From positions 1,922,001-1,986,000 of the forward strand of contig NZ_OY782855.1 in NCBI RefSeq assembly GCF_963678425.1: a stretch of DNA of 64,000 bases. The letters run 5' to 3'. Origin of the DNA: an uncultured Bacteroides sp. (lineage in GTDB: Bacteria > Bacteroidota > Bacteroidia > Bacteroidales > Bacteroidaceae). The notes beneath the pieces are model-generated. The model was not told the DNA's origin. It saw nothing but the letters and a program-made list of their open reading frames with translations, and ran no database searches. The translations under genes were made by a program, and so were the position numbers. This document shows, one piece after another, positions 38,544 to 49,600 of the stretch; position 1 is the first letter of the stretch; every line of letters starts with the position of its first letter.

Positions 38544-38572
38544 TTTTAGCAGGTTAATATAGTATCGGTTGA

Positions 38573-38580
38573 CAAATATA
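38573..38580 (-). promoter_or_regulatory. Possible -7 box of the AraC regulator gene
   Basis: TATATTTG on the minus strand, exact consensus, about 30 nt before the start. No matching -33 element seen. Confidence 0.4.
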
Positions 38581-38689
38581 TATAAACCTTTCCTAAATAT
38601 AAAATATTCAAGGAAAGATTTATTTATTCAGATCTATTACGAACCTATGCTAAGTAGTACTATTCTGCAGAGCGCTTTTCTGAAAAAGC

Positions 38690-39952
38690 TCAGTTTTTCA
38701 TTGAGCGAAAATCTGTTCCTGTCGGGTTCTGGAACACAGCCAAATCAAATTCGGAAACAACAGCAAGGACATGATCCATCACATCAGCCTGAACTTCTTC
38801 ATAAACAGCTACTTCTTTTGAAAAAGTAAAGAAATAAAGTTCCAGGGGAATTCCTTTTTCAGTAGGTTGCAAGTATCTTACCATAAGAGTCATATCCTTA
38901 TTTACAGAGGAAAGACTTCTTAAGTAACGTTCAAGATAGGCACGAAACACCCCCAGGTTAGTTTGCCGGCGACCGTTCACAAGGACAGAATCGCCCACTC
39001 CACATTCCTGATTATAAGCTTTTAGTTCTTCTTCTGTCTCTTCAATATAATCTTTCAGTAAAGCAATCTTTTGGAACTTTTCCAGCATCTCAGGTGTGCA
39101 GAACTTCACACTGTTCATATCTATATTAATGGAGCGCTTTACACGACGTCCACCGGATTCATGCATCCCTCTCCAGTTCTGAAAAGAGTCACTGACCAAT
39201 GCATAAGGTGGCAGTGTAGTAATCGTATTATCCCAGTTACGTACCTTCACCGTATTTAACGTAACCTCTATCACAATACCGTCTGCATTGTATTTGGGCA
39301 TGGTAATCCAGTCGCCGGGGCGAAGCATATTGTTCGCTGATAATTGGATGCCGGAAACAAACCCCATGATACTGTCTTTGAACACAAAGATCAGGATAGC
39401 AGCAGAAGCACCAAGTCCGGCTAAGAGCGATGCAGGAGATTTATCAAACAACAAACTGACAATAAGTATACCACCTATGAAAAAGACGATAACCTGCACG
39501 GTTTGCAATAATCCTTTTAATGGCCGGTCATGGTATTTCTCATTTTCGTTATAAACAATATATACCGCAGTACAAAAGGTTACGACAAAGCGCATTGCCA
39601 CCGCAATAATATAAATCTCGGTTGTTTTGAGTATTAATGTATAAAGTTCCGAACTTTTTGGAAAGGCTATTGGAAAGAAAAAGTAAATTAACACAGGAGC
39701 CACAATGTGACAAAGCTTAGTCATCACCTTTTCATCAAAAATGATATCATCCCATGTTGCTTTTGTTTTGGTAACAATCTTTTTGACCACTTTCAGCAAT
39801 ATCAGTCTGCAAACATAATCGGCAAGAAAAGCGATGCCAATAATCATGCCAATAAGAATCCATTGGTCGAAACGATTCGCCTCCTCAGGAGTAAGTCCGA
39901 GAAGGCGAAGAAGATTATTCATCCATTGTGTAATCTCATTTCCCATATTCAT
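38690..39952 (-). CDS. MscS family mechanosensitive channel
   Basis: Inner-membrane small-conductance mechanosensitive channel. Several transmembrane helices lie within about residues 25-195. They are followed by the pore-lining and beta-domain region (ASAAILIFVFKDSIMGFVSGIQLSANNMLRPGDWI, then VEVTLNTVKVRNWDNTITTLPPYALVS) and a cytoplasmic C-terminal domain. 420 residues. Its ATG overlaps the citrate synthase stop by one base (TGATG), so translation is coupled and the channel belongs to the aconitase-IDH-citrate synthase operon, an odd functional partner. Confidence 0.92.
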   Translation of the reverse strand: MNMGNEITQWMNNLLRLLGLTPEEANRFDQWILIGMIIGIAFLADYVCRLILLKVVKKIVTKTKATWDDIIFDEKVMTKLCHIVAPVLIYFFFPIAFPKSSELYTLILKTTEIYIIAVAMRFVVTFCTAVYIVYNENEKYHDRPLKGLLQTVQVIVFFIGGILIVSLLFDKSPASLLAGLGASAAILIFVFKDSIMGFVSGIQLSANNMLRPGDWITMPKYNADGIVIEVTLNTVKVRNWDNTITTLPPYALVSDSFQNWRGMHESGGRRVKRSINIDMNSVKFCTPEMLEKFQKIALLKDYIEETEEELKAYNQECGVGDSVLVNGRRQTNLGVFRAYLERYLRSLSSVNKDMTLMVRYLQPTEKGIPLELYFFTFSKEVAVYEEVQADVMDHVLAVVSEFDLAVFQNPTGTDFRSMKN

Positions 39953-41310
39953 CAGATTCGTTCTGCAATAGGAACATATTCCTGCACTTCAAGCACGTTC
40001 TTGTAAGCTGGACGAATGATCCGTTTTCCTTCGAAATTAAGTTCTTCAATACGATGGGCCGACCATCCTACGATACGTGACATTGCAAACAAAGGAGTAA
40101 AGATTTCCTGAGGAAGCCCAATCATTTCATATACAAAGCCCGAATAGAAATCCACATTACTACATACTTTTTTGCCTCCTTCGCCCTTGAATTTATTGAA
40201 ACATGCAATAGAGCGTTCTTCCAGCAATTCAAGGAAATTAAATTCTTTTTCACGGTCCTTTTCTTTTGCCAGATCACGAGCCATTTCTTTCAGCAACACA
40301 GCACGTGGATCAGAGATGGTGTAAACCGCATGTCCGATACCGTAAATAAGTCCGGTTTTATTATATGCTTCCTTATTCAATATCCGGTTCAGGTATGTAT
40401 CTATCTCTTTAATATTTGTCCAGTCCTCAATCTGTTCTTTGAGGTGATTGAACATATCCACCACCTGAATATTCGCACCACCATGCAAAGGACCTTTCAA
40501 TGAACCAATACCTGCAGCAATAGAAGAGTAGGTATCTGTTCCGGTTGAAGAAGTTACCCTCACGGTAAAGGTAGAGTTGTTACCACCACCGTGCTCTGCA
40601 TGTAAGATAAGCAGCAAATCGAGCGTACGAGCCTCGAGGTCAGTATACTCTTTCTTCAGCATATAAAGGAAATTCTCTGCAATGGAAAGATCCTCTTTAG
40701 GATGACGTATGTGCAATGAAAGTCCAAAAGTTGCATGTCTGAGTATATTATATGCATAAGCAATAATCGTAGGGAACTTCGAGATCAGTTCAATGCTTTG
40801 GCGCATCAGGTTATCACGGGAAGTATCATCCGGATTAACATCATAGGTGTACATTTCGAGTACGCTACGAGCCAGAATATTCATAATATTATTCCCTTCC
40901 AGATCAAGAATATTCATTTTCACCTTCTGTTCCAGAGGCATATTTTCGTTGATCAATTCTCTGAAAGAAGCTAACTCCTCTCTATCCGGAAGATTACCTG
41001 AGAGCAAAAGATAAGCAACTTCCTCAAATCCAAAGCGGTGTTCTTTAATAACAGCATGCGAAATATCATCCAGATCCAGTCCGCGGTAAAACAGTTTTCC
41101 TGGAATGGGTTGCAATCCACCACCGGGAATGCGCTCGTAACCTACTACATTTCCAATTTTAGTAAGACCTACAAGAACCCCCGTTCCATCTTCATTGCGT
41201 AAACCACGTTTTACGCCATACAGCGTAAACAATTCATTATCTATTTTTGCCGTACTCTTAACTGACTCCGATAATTTGTATATGATATATTCCTTTTTCA
41301 TAACATACAT
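39952..41310 (-). CDS. gltA: Citrate synthase
   Basis: Condenses oxaloacetate and acetyl-CoA to citrate in the oxidative branch of the TCA cycle. 452 residues. Catalytic regions: ILHAEHGGGNNSTF, KGPLHGGANIQ, YGIGHAVYTISDPRA and the catalytic-Asp region NVDFYSGFVY. The start is at 41310 or three codons in (MKKEYIIYKL); the first follows the icd stop at once. It is the third gene of aconitase-icd-citrate synthase and is coupled to mscS. Confidence 0.96.
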   Translation of the reverse strand: MYVMKKEYIIYKLSESVKSTAKIDNELFTLYGVKRGLRNEDGTGVLVGLTKIGNVVGYERIPGGGLQPIPGKLFYRGLDLDDISHAVIKEHRFGFEEVAYLLLSGNLPDREELASFRELINENMPLEQKVKMNILDLEGNNIMNILARSVLEMYTYDVNPDDTSRDNLMRQSIELISKFPTIIAYAYNILRHATFGLSLHIRHPKEDLSIAENFLYMLKKEYTDLEARTLDLLLILHAEHGGGNNSTFTVRVTSSTGTDTYSSIAAGIGSLKGPLHGGANIQVVDMFNHLKEQIEDWTNIKEIDTYLNRILNKEAYNKTGLIYGIGHAVYTISDPRAVLLKEMARDLAKEKDREKEFNFLELLEERSIACFNKFKGEGGKKVCSNVDFYSGFVYEMIGLPQEIFTPLFAMSRIVGWSAHRIEELNFEGKRIIRPAYKNVLEVQEYVPIAERI

Positions 41311-41312
41311 TT

Positions 41313-42497
41313 TTAATTATTAATGATAGAAACAATTAAATCACGGAACTCTGTTGTGGATAAAGAAAAACCATTCGGCATAAAACGAGCCAGGTCGTTC
41401 GTTGCTTTACCGCTTTCAAAAGCGTGTTCCATTGCTGATGTAATCAAATCAGCAGCTTCAATCCAGCCAAAATATTCGAGCATCATTACCGCTGAAAGCA
41501 ATAAAGATGATGGATTTACTATATTTTTTCCTGCAATATTCGGAGCCGTTCCATGAGTGGCCTCAAAAATAGCATGTCCAGAGTCATAGTTTATATTTGC
41601 ACCCGGTGCAATACCAATTCCTCCTACCATTGCAGCCAACTGATCAGAAATATAGTCACCATTCAGATTCAGCGTGGCAATTACAGAATATTCCTCCGGA
41701 ATCAGCAAGGTATTTTGCAAGAAAGCATCAGCAATTACATCTTTAATAACAATTTTGCCTTCACGCAGTTCATTTGCAAACTCACGCTCAGCCAGTTCGT
41801 ATCCCCACTTTTTGAATCCACCTTCAGTGAACTTCATAATATTTCCTTTGTGAACAATTGTCACGCTTGGCAGACCGTTTGTTAAAGCATACTGAATAGC
41901 GGCACGAATCAAACGCTCTGTACCTTCTTTAGATACAGGTTTCACACCGAAAGAGGAAGTTTCAGGGAAACGGACTTTCGTCACTCCCATTTCATCACGA
42001 AGAAAACGATAAAACTTTTCAGCTTCAGGAGTACCTTGTTCCCATTCTATTCCGGCATAAATATCTTCGGTGTTCTCACGGAAAATATGCATATTCACTT
42101 TCTGAGGTTCTTTTACCGGAGAAACAACTCCACGGAACCAACGCACCGGACGTAAACAGACATATAAATCAAGTCCTTGCCTAAGGGCCACATTCAAAGA
42201 ACGGATACCTCCGCCAATAGGAGTTGTCAAAGGACCTTTGATTCCTACCAGATAATCTTTAAACGCCTGCATCGTTCCATCGGGCAACCATGAACCGGTA
42301 GCATTGAATGCTTTTTCTCCGGCCAGAATTTCCATCCACTCAATTTCTTTCTTTCCCTGATAAGCCACTTTCACAGCAGCATTAACAATAGCCTGAGCGG
42401 CAGGAGTAATTTCAGCTCCTACTCCGTCTCCCATAATAAAGGGAACTGTTACACAATCGGGTATAACAAGGCGACCATTTTCTTTCGTTATTTTCAT
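41313..42497 (-). CDS. icd: Isocitrate dehydrogenase (NADP-type)
   Basis: Oxidative decarboxylation of isocitrate to 2-oxoglutarate. 394 residues, with the isopropylmalate/isocitrate dehydrogenase fold: IMGDGVGAEITPA at the N-terminus, KGPLTTPIGGGIRSLNV (substrate loop), RENTEDIYAGIEWE, and the NADP-region GTAPNIAGKNIVNPSS. It lies 27 bases after aconitase and 2 bases before citrate synthase. NADP preference follows from the family resemblance and is not tested by specific residues here. Confidence 0.95.
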   Translation of the reverse strand: MKITKENGRLVIPDCVTVPFIMGDGVGAEITPAAQAIVNAAVKVAYQGKKEIEWMEILAGEKAFNATGSWLPDGTMQAFKDYLVGIKGPLTTPIGGGIRSLNVALRQGLDLYVCLRPVRWFRGVVSPVKEPQKVNMHIFRENTEDIYAGIEWEQGTPEAEKFYRFLRDEMGVTKVRFPETSSFGVKPVSKEGTERLIRAAIQYALTNGLPSVTIVHKGNIMKFTEGGFKKWGYELAEREFANELREGKIVIKDVIADAFLQNTLLIPEEYSVIATLNLNGDYISDQLAAMVGGIGIAPGANINYDSGHAIFEATHGTAPNIAGKNIVNPSSLLLSAVMMLEYFGWIEAADLITSAMEHAFESGKATNDLARFMPNGFSLSTTEFRDLIVSIINN

Positions 42498-42524
42498 ACC
42501 TATTTACCTATTTCACCTATTAAA

Positions 42525-44768
42525 TTATTTACTATTCAAAGCAGATCCAGCACGGAACCATTCTATTTGTTGCTCATTATAGGTGTGTAATACCTCAAAA
42601 CTTTCCTGAGTACCATCTTCGTGCTGCACAATTGCCATTAATGATTTTCCCGGAGTAAAAGATCCAATGCCAACAATTGTAATTTTATCGTGTTCCTGAA
42701 TCCTGTCATAATCTGCTTTATTTGCAAAAGTTACAGCAAGCATACCTTGTTTTTTCAAGTTAGTTTCATGAATACGGGCAAAACTCTTTGCAAGAATCAC
42801 ACGTACGTTTAAAAAACGCGGTTCCATAGCTGCATGTTCACGAGAAGAGCCTTCTCCGTAATTTTCTTCTGCTACTACTATAGAGGCTATATTTAATGAC
42901 TTATATTGTTTTGCCACTGCAGAAACAGCATCATACTCTCCTGTTTCACGGTTATAAACAGAATTTGTTTTGCCGTTGAAAGCATTCACCGCTCCCATCA
43001 GCATATTATCCGAAATATTTTCCAGATGTCCGCGGAAGCGAAGCCATGGGCCAGCCATTGAAATATGATCGGTGGTACATTTACCCTGAGCTTTGATCAG
43101 CAAAGGCATATTCAGCAATTCGTTTCCATCCCAGGCTGAGAAAGGCTGAAGTACCTGCAAACGTTTAGATTCAGGATTGATTTTTATTTCAGCAGCATCA
43201 CCAGATGGAGCCACATACCCATCATCCCCCTTAGCAAAACCTTCTGCCGGAAGATTGCATCCTTTGGGTTCTTCCAGTTTCACTTGTTTCCCATCAGCAT
43301 TTGTCAATGTATCCTTTAGCGGATTAAAACAAAGATCTCCGGCAATAGTCAATGCTACAGTCAGTTCCGGAGAAGCGACAAATGCATGAGTATTAGGATT
43401 ACCATCAGCACGTTTGGCAAAATTACGATTAAAGGAAGTTACAATCGCATTCTTGCGGGTAGGATCATCAGTGATTCTTTTCCATTGTCCGATGCAAGGA
43501 CCACAGGCATTTGCCATTATTGTTCCGCCCACAGCTTCAAAAGTTTCAATCATTCCGTCACGACGTGCAGTCTGAAATACTCTTTCCGATCCCGGATTCA
43601 CTATCAACGGAGCAGAAACCTTCAGATTCTTATCTATCGCCTGACGGGCAACAGAAGCTGCACGACTAATATCCTGATAGGAAGAGTTTGTACAGGAGCC
43701 TATCAACCCTATTTCCATTTTTCGTGGATAATCGTTTGCTATTACTTTTGCTGCAAACTCAGAGATTGGTGTAGCTGCATCCGGAGTAAAAGGACCGTTT
43801 ATATAAGGTTCCAAAACAGATAAATCTATTTCAATAATCCGGTCATAATATTTTTCAGGGTTTTCAAGCACTTCCGGGTCTGCCTGCAAATCAGCAGAGA
43901 TACCATCTGCCATATCAGCTACTTCAGCACGTTCAGTAGCACGAAGATAGTCGGACATCTGTTTATCATAAGCAAACAGAGAAGTGGTTGCACCTACTTC
44001 CGCTCCCATATTGCAGATTGTTGCTTTTCCTGTTGCAGAAAGAGAAGCTGCTCCTTCTCCAAAATATTCTATAATGGCATTTGTTCCACCCTTTACAGTC
44101 AGAATCCCAGCCAGTTTCAATATCACATCTTTCGGCGAAGCCCATCCATTGAGTTTGCCTGCCAACTTCACGCCAATCAATTTTGGCATTTTAAGTTCCC
44201 ATTCCATTCCTGTCATCACATCAACCGCATCAGCACCGCCAACTCCAATAGCAATCATTCCCAATCCTCCGGCATTAGGAGTATGAGAATCGGTGCCCAC
44301 CATCATCCCACCAGGGAAAGCATAGTTCTCCAATACAACCTGATGAATAATTCCTGCACCCGGTTTCCAAAAACCAATTCCATATTTAGAAGAAACATCG
44401 TGAAGAAAATCGTAAACCTCTTTATTTATATCGGTTGCTGTCGCAATATCAACATCTGCACCTTTATATGCCTGAATCAAGTGATCACAATGCACAGTTG
44501 CCGGTACTGCCGACTTGGATTTACCTGCATTCATAAATTGCAGCAAAGCCATCTGGGCAGTAGCATCCTGCATCGCCACACGATCGGGACGGAAGTTTAC
44601 ATAATCTTCGCCACGTTTATAAGTTGTTATTTGATTTGCATCATACAAATGAGCATATAGAATTTTTTCAGCTAAAGTCATAGCACGCCCCACTTTATTA
44701 CGTGAGAAAGCAATCCGTTCCACAAAAGAGTCATAAAAACTCTTTAGCATTTCAATATCATGTACCAT
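42525..44768 (-). CDS. Aconitate hydratase (mitochondrial-type)
   Basis: Interconverts citrate and isocitrate through a [4Fe-4S] cluster. 747 residues, the length and order of the mitochondrial-type aconitases: VHCDHLIQAYKG, GTDSHTPNAGGLGMIAIGVGG, GLIGSCTNSSYQD (first cluster Cys), ANACGPCIGQW (two cluster Cys), and the swivel domain with YGEGSSREHAAMEPR. First gene of the operon with icd, citrate synthase and mscS. It has a long leader of about 110 nt from the promoter at 44881-44910. Confidence 0.96.
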   Translation of the reverse strand: MVHDIEMLKSFYDSFVERIAFSRNKVGRAMTLAEKILYAHLYDANQITTYKRGEDYVNFRPDRVAMQDATAQMALLQFMNAGKSKSAVPATVHCDHLIQAYKGADVDIATATDINKEVYDFLHDVSSKYGIGFWKPGAGIIHQVVLENYAFPGGMMVGTDSHTPNAGGLGMIAIGVGGADAVDVMTGMEWELKMPKLIGVKLAGKLNGWASPKDVILKLAGILTVKGGTNAIIEYFGEGAASLSATGKATICNMGAEVGATTSLFAYDKQMSDYLRATERAEVADMADGISADLQADPEVLENPEKYYDRIIEIDLSVLEPYINGPFTPDAATPISEFAAKVIANDYPRKMEIGLIGSCTNSSYQDISRAASVARQAIDKNLKVSAPLIVNPGSERVFQTARRDGMIETFEAVGGTIMANACGPCIGQWKRITDDPTRKNAIVTSFNRNFAKRADGNPNTHAFVASPELTVALTIAGDLCFNPLKDTLTNADGKQVKLEEPKGCNLPAEGFAKGDDGYVAPSGDAAEIKINPESKRLQVLQPFSAWDGNELLNMPLLIKAQGKCTTDHISMAGPWLRFRGHLENISDNMLMGAVNAFNGKTNSVYNRETGEYDAVSAVAKQYKSLNIASIVVAEENYGEGSSREHAAMEPRFLNVRVILAKSFARIHETNLKKQGMLAVTFANKADYDRIQEHDKITIVGIGSFTPGKSLMAIVQHEDGTQESFEVLHTYNEQQIEWFRAGSALNSK

Positions 44769-44880
44769 AAAGAATATTATTATATGTTACCAAATTAACC
44801 ATTAAAACTTCCTTTTTGTTTTAAAAATTGCATATTATTTCAATTTTGTTCACGAAAAGACCTATTTTATGTAACAATCG

Positions 44881-44910
44881 CAAAGTTAAATATTATTTTC
44901 AAGAAAACAA
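44881..44910 (-). promoter_or_regulatory. Promoter of the aconitase operon
   Basis: TAACTTTG (44881-44888, minus strand) is an exact -7 box. TTG at 44908-44910 gives a -33 element with 19-nt spacing. It lies about 113 nt upstream of the aconitase start and faces away from the EamA promoter. Confidence 0.6.
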
Positions 44911-44924
44911 TTCAATATTACATT

Positions 44925-44956
44925 ATTGCCATTGCAAATTATAAGAATTAACTTTG
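44925..44956 (+). promoter_or_regulatory. Promoter of the EamA transporter gene
   Basis: TAACTTTG (44949-44956) is an exact -7 box and ATTG (44925-44928) is the -33 element, spacing 20 nt. The box is about 22 nt before the ATG. Confidence 0.65.
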
Positions 44957-44978
44957 CCGGAATATTAATGAAAGAAAT

Positions 44979-45944
44979 ATGAATAACGATAAGAACTACA
45001 AAGGACATTTGGCCATGTTGGCAGCAAGTATAATCTGGGGATTAAATTCTCCAATAGGAAAGGCTGCATTGAATTTCGGCATTCCTCCTCTTGCACTTAC
45101 TACTTTTCGTTTTTTTGGAGCAGCAATTGCTTTTTGGGTTGTATCTCTTTTCACAAAAAAAGAACATGTAAAACACGAAGACCTGCTAATGCTCTTCTTT
45201 GCAGCTCTTTTTGGCATTGTTTTAAACCAAGGAACTTTTATTTTTGGTCTTTCACTAACATCTCCTATCGATGCTTCCATAGTAACAACTATGGCACCGA
45301 TAATAACAATGATTGTTGCCGCCATTGTACTTAAAGAACCGGTTACCGGCAAAAAAGTTCTCGGAGTTTTCGTTGGAGCCATTGGAGCCCTGATACTAAT
45401 ATTAACAAGTCAAAGTGCCGTTGGCAGTAAATCAGGTAGCATATTAGGTGATATGCTTTGCCTCACTGCTCAGTTAAGTTTTGCCATTTATCTCACAGTA
45501 TTTAAAGACTTAATTCAGAGATATTCTTCTGTTACAATAATGAAGTGGATGTTCGTATACGCTTCAATGTGCTTTATTCCATTTTCGTACAGTGACATAG
45601 CTTCAATTAATTTTTCTACAGTACCTTTAAAAGTATATGCAGAAATTTTCTTTGTGGTTTTAGCTGCCACTTTCCTTGCCTACTTATTTGTTATGACCGG
45701 ACAAAAAGTGCTTCGCCCTACAATTGTTAGTATGTACAATTATGTGCAACCAATAGTTGCATCATTTGTTGCAGTGAGTGTAGGAATGGACACCTTCGGA
45801 TGGCCAAAAGCTGCTGCAATCATTTTGGTTTTTGTAGGAGTCTTTATTGTTACACAAAGTAAATCGAAAGCACAACTGGATGCTGAAATACAATATCAGG
45901 AAATTGATAAACCACAAGAAAAGATTAAAGAAGAGGATTATTAA
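44979..45944 (+). CDS. EamA/DMT family inner-membrane transporter
   Basis: Drug/metabolite transporter superfamily permease with ten predicted transmembrane helices in two EamA repeats (about 8-140 and 155-295). The first repeat starts HLAMLAASIIWGLNSPIGKAA, and the second has LCLTAQLSFAIYLTVFKDLI. 321 residues. The C-terminal tail is charged (KPQEKIKEEDY). Substrate unknown; members export amino acids, nucleosides or drugs. It is followed 18 bases later by an exonuclease gene. Confidence 0.92.
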   Translation: MNNDKNYKGHLAMLAASIIWGLNSPIGKAALNFGIPPLALTTFRFFGAAIAFWVVSLFTKKEHVKHEDLLMLFFAALFGIVLNQGTFIFGLSLTSPIDASIVTTMAPIITMIVAAIVLKEPVTGKKVLGVFVGAIGALILILTSQSAVGSKSGSILGDMLCLTAQLSFAIYLTVFKDLIQRYSSVTIMKWMFVYASMCFIPFSYSDIASINFSTVPLKVYAEIFFVVLAATFLAYLFVMTGQKVLRPTIVSMYNYVQPIVASFVAVSVGMDTFGWPKAAAIILVFVGVFIVTQSKSKAQLDAEIQYQEIDKPQEKIKEEDY

Positions 45945-45962
45945 ATAAATGATTAGAAAACT

Positions 45963-46511
45963 ATGGAACCATTTGCAGCTTTAGATTTTGAAACAGCCAA
46001 CGGACAACGCACCAGTGTGTGCAGTGTTGGAGTTATCATTGTAAATAACGGAGAAATTACCGACCGATTTCATAGTTTCATTCGTCCGCGTCCCAATTTT
46101 TATACACATTGGACAACACAAGTTCATGGAATGGTATTCGAAGACACAAAAGAATCACCCGACTTTCCTGATGTATGGTCACAAATAGCTCCTAAAATTG
46201 AAGGATTACCTTTGGTTGCTCATAATAGTCCCTTCGACGAGGGATGTTTAAAAGCCGTTTTCAATCTGTATGGTCTTTCCTATCCCGACTATCAATTCTA
46301 CTGTACTTGCCGACTATCCCGCAAAATGCATAAAGGATTGGTGAACCATCAGCTACACACTGTGTCTGAACATTGCGGATATGATTTAAAACAGCATCAC
46401 CATGCATTGGCCGATGCCGAAGCCTGCGCAGCAATAGCTTTAAATATGTTCCAGAAAACTCAAACTGATAGTTTTGAGGAGCTCTCTGCATTTGTGAAGC
46501 AGAATTTCTGA
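45963..46511 (+). CDS. DEDDh 3'-5' exonuclease (DNA polymerase III epsilon-like)
   Basis: Ribonuclease T/epsilon-type exonuclease of 182 residues. Exo I is AALDFETANG (Asp 8, Glu 10), Exo II region is LVAHNSPFDEGCL, and Exo III is HHALADAEAC with the catalytic His and Asp. The core is complete and there is no extra domain, as in stand-alone proofreading-like exonucleases. A 5'-truncated copy of its last third is at 54488-54676, in the same orientation, beyond the efflux operon. Confidence 0.92.
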   Translation: MEPFAALDFETANGQRTSVCSVGVIIVNNGEITDRFHSFIRPRPNFYTHWTTQVHGMVFEDTKESPDFPDVWSQIAPKIEGLPLVAHNSPFDEGCLKAVFNLYGLSYPDYQFYCTCRLSRKMHKGLVNHQLHTVSEHCGYDLKQHHHALADAEACAAIALNMFQKTQTDSFEELSAFVKQNF

Positions 46512-46623
46512 TGTAAATTTGATCTAAGACTAAAAAAAGCCCAAACTTTCACAAGTTCGAACTTTTTATTATGCAAAGGATTTATATCTTAAAACATGAG
46601 TTTTTAATATCATTAAAAAAAGA

Positions 46624-49600
46624 TTATTTATACACGCCCAATGCCTGTAAATATCTGGCCATTTTTATCTGATAGTTGCACTTGGCATCAGTAAGATTAT
46701 CATTTGTATTGTGATACATTGTCTGAGCTTCAAGAAGATCCGATATGCTAATAGTACGTGCATGGTAATTATCCTTTGTCATCTTTAGATTTTCGCAGGC
46801 CTCGTCAACCGATCTCCCGGCAACTTTTATTTGAAAAAAAGTTTCTTTCAACTCATTCTCAGCTTGTGTTATCTGTAACCTTAGCAACTCAGTATTATCT
46901 TCAAAGTCAACTCTGGCTTTTTCTACTTTCATGCGTTGCTGTTTTATTTTGTGTGATCCCCCCCACCAATTGCTGATAGGTATACTAAGAGTTAAATAAG
47001 CCATCGCATTCGGGGTTGTTTTTCCCATCATATCAGTGACCGAACCTGAAGCCGAAAGAGCTAATTGCGGAAGACATTCGCCAACAGCAATCTTCTGCTG
47101 TAAGTTCTCCGCCTCTACATTTTTTTTTAGCAAGGAATATTCTATACGATTAGTTACCATATTTTGAGAAGCTTGATTAAGAGGTAATTCTTTGGGGACA
47201 GAGGGAGTAGTAACAGGAATTAATCCAAGGCATAAATTAATGCCAATGTGCTGACATAAAGCTTTTTCCGTTAGCGAAATACCATTTTTCAGCTTAAGCA
47301 TATTGGTCTGCAATTCATCATGTCGCAGTTGCACCTTCAATAAATCATTCCGCTGAACAATGCCAGCCTTACAATAGCTGTTCACATCCCGATAGAGAGT
47401 GTCAAGCATTGTTTTGTAAAGATCCAGAGTCTTTTCCTTTTCTCTTAAAGACACTAATGACCAATACAGCTCTTCAGTCCGAGCCAGAACTTCTATGGTG
47501 GTTAAAGCGTTTTGGCTACGACTAATCTCTTCTCCAAGGGTAGCCAGTTTATATCCATTACTTATGCGTCCACCAGCATATAAGGGCATTGTAACAGAAA
47601 TACCTGCCGTATTAAGATAACCCAAGGCTTTGATAGGAATAGAAGGCACGTAAGCATATTGAGTGGCACCAGATATATTAGCTGAATTCCCGTCATAAAC
47701 TGGAAGATTCATTTCTGAGGTTTTCCCTTTTATCAGATAATCAGATGATTGCATAGCCAATCCGGTGGCACTAACCTGTGGAAAATAATTAGTATAAGCA
47801 TTTTTGCGTTGTTCTTCAGCAGCTTTCACATCAAAAACAGATCCTTTTATTTTCCGGTTATTAATAAGCGCAAGTTGTTTGCACGAATCCAGACTTAAAG
47901 ATTGCGCCATAGCCGGAACTGAGAATGAACAAGTAACAAATGCAATCATGGCAGTTATCTTTGCAACAGATGACACTTTATTGTTTTTTTTCTTTGCTTT
48001 ATACACTAATGTAAAAAGTACAGGAAGAACAAAGAGTGTTAATATCATTGCAATTATCAGTCCAAAACAAATCACAGTACCCAAAGGTCCCCAAAGAGTG
48101 GAACGGCTCAGTACCATAGGAATCACCCCTACTGCAGCAGCAGCCGATGTTAAAAAGATTGGGCGCATACGACGTTTCCCAGAAGCAAGAGCAGCTTCAT
48201 ATACAGACATATGCTCTACATCTATCAATTCACGTGCATAATCAATAAGGATAATTCCGTTACGAACCACTATGCCACACAAACTTGTTATTCCAATAAA
48301 AGCCGTTACACTGAAAGGATAATTCATTAATTTTAGTCCAATTGCAGCTCCTGGGAGTGCCAGTAACATTGTCGATAAGATCAAAAGTGCCAGTTTGGCT
48401 TTCTTAAATTGAAGTAATAGAATAAAGAATATAACCAGAATACTCAATATTAAAGCAAGTGCCATGGGAGTAAACGTTTCTTCCTGTCCTTCAGACTCAC
48501 CTCCATAGTTGATTGAGACTTCTTTCGGCAATGCCAATTTATCTACTTGTGGCTTTATCTTATTAAAAAGATCTGATGCAATAACATTCGATTCATTATC
48601 AACCTGAATCGTTAATGTTGGAATACCGTTGCGATGAACAATAGTGCCTTCACTCCAATCTGGAGTAAAACTTGCAAAAGAGCGCAAGGGAACTGAAGAA
48701 AATGTGGGCAAAGAAGTTGCATAAAGATCTTCAATCTTTTTAATGCTCTTCTTTCCAGATTTATCTTCTTTTGAAAGTCGCACTTCCACCGGGTAATCTT
48801 TCTCCCAAATAGTAGTAAGAGGCAAGCCATCTAACCCGATCATCAGCGAAAGAGAAAGTAAGTCTTTTGAGTATCCTAAACGATCAGCTTTATCCTGATC
48901 AATATTCACTTTTATATACTGTTGCATCTGATCCCAATCAGTACGACGCCATGAAATACCCGGAGTTTTTCTCAATATTCCGTTAACCTTTGCTTCAACA
49001 GCATGAATATCCTTCACTGAATCAGATGAAATCCTAATTTCAATAGGAGCTTTGTAATCTTGCAAAGATAATATCTTATAACGCACATGTGCATTTGCGA
49101 AATGTTCTGTGTATTTTTGGTTGTTTTCTTCTACCACTTCGCGGGTCGCCTCATTCGACACTGTGTTTACAAGCAATTGCCCGTAGTTAGGCGAAGGCAT
49201 ATTGGGAGCATAAGCTGTATGAAATCTCGGAGAGCTTGTTCCGATAAAGCTTGTAACATTAGTCACACGTTTGTCTTTTAGCAACACAGCCTCCAGACTA
49301 TCAATCACATCAGCCGTCTTTTCAAGAGAGACACCCACCGGCAAATAAACTTCAACAGCAAATTGATTTCTTTCCATCTCAGGAAAAAGTTGCTGATCCG
49401 TATTTTGGAATAGCACAAAAGACAATGCTAGAATTGCTAAAGTGGAAGCTATAACTATTTTAGGAAAACGAAAAGCTAATTCAAGCCTTTTGTCAAACCA
49501 AGTCTGAAGCCTTTCCAGAATATTAATATTCAATTTGAATCTTCCGGATCCATTTGCAAAAAGTACAAAATAGATGTAAGGGAGCAAGAATAGAACAACG

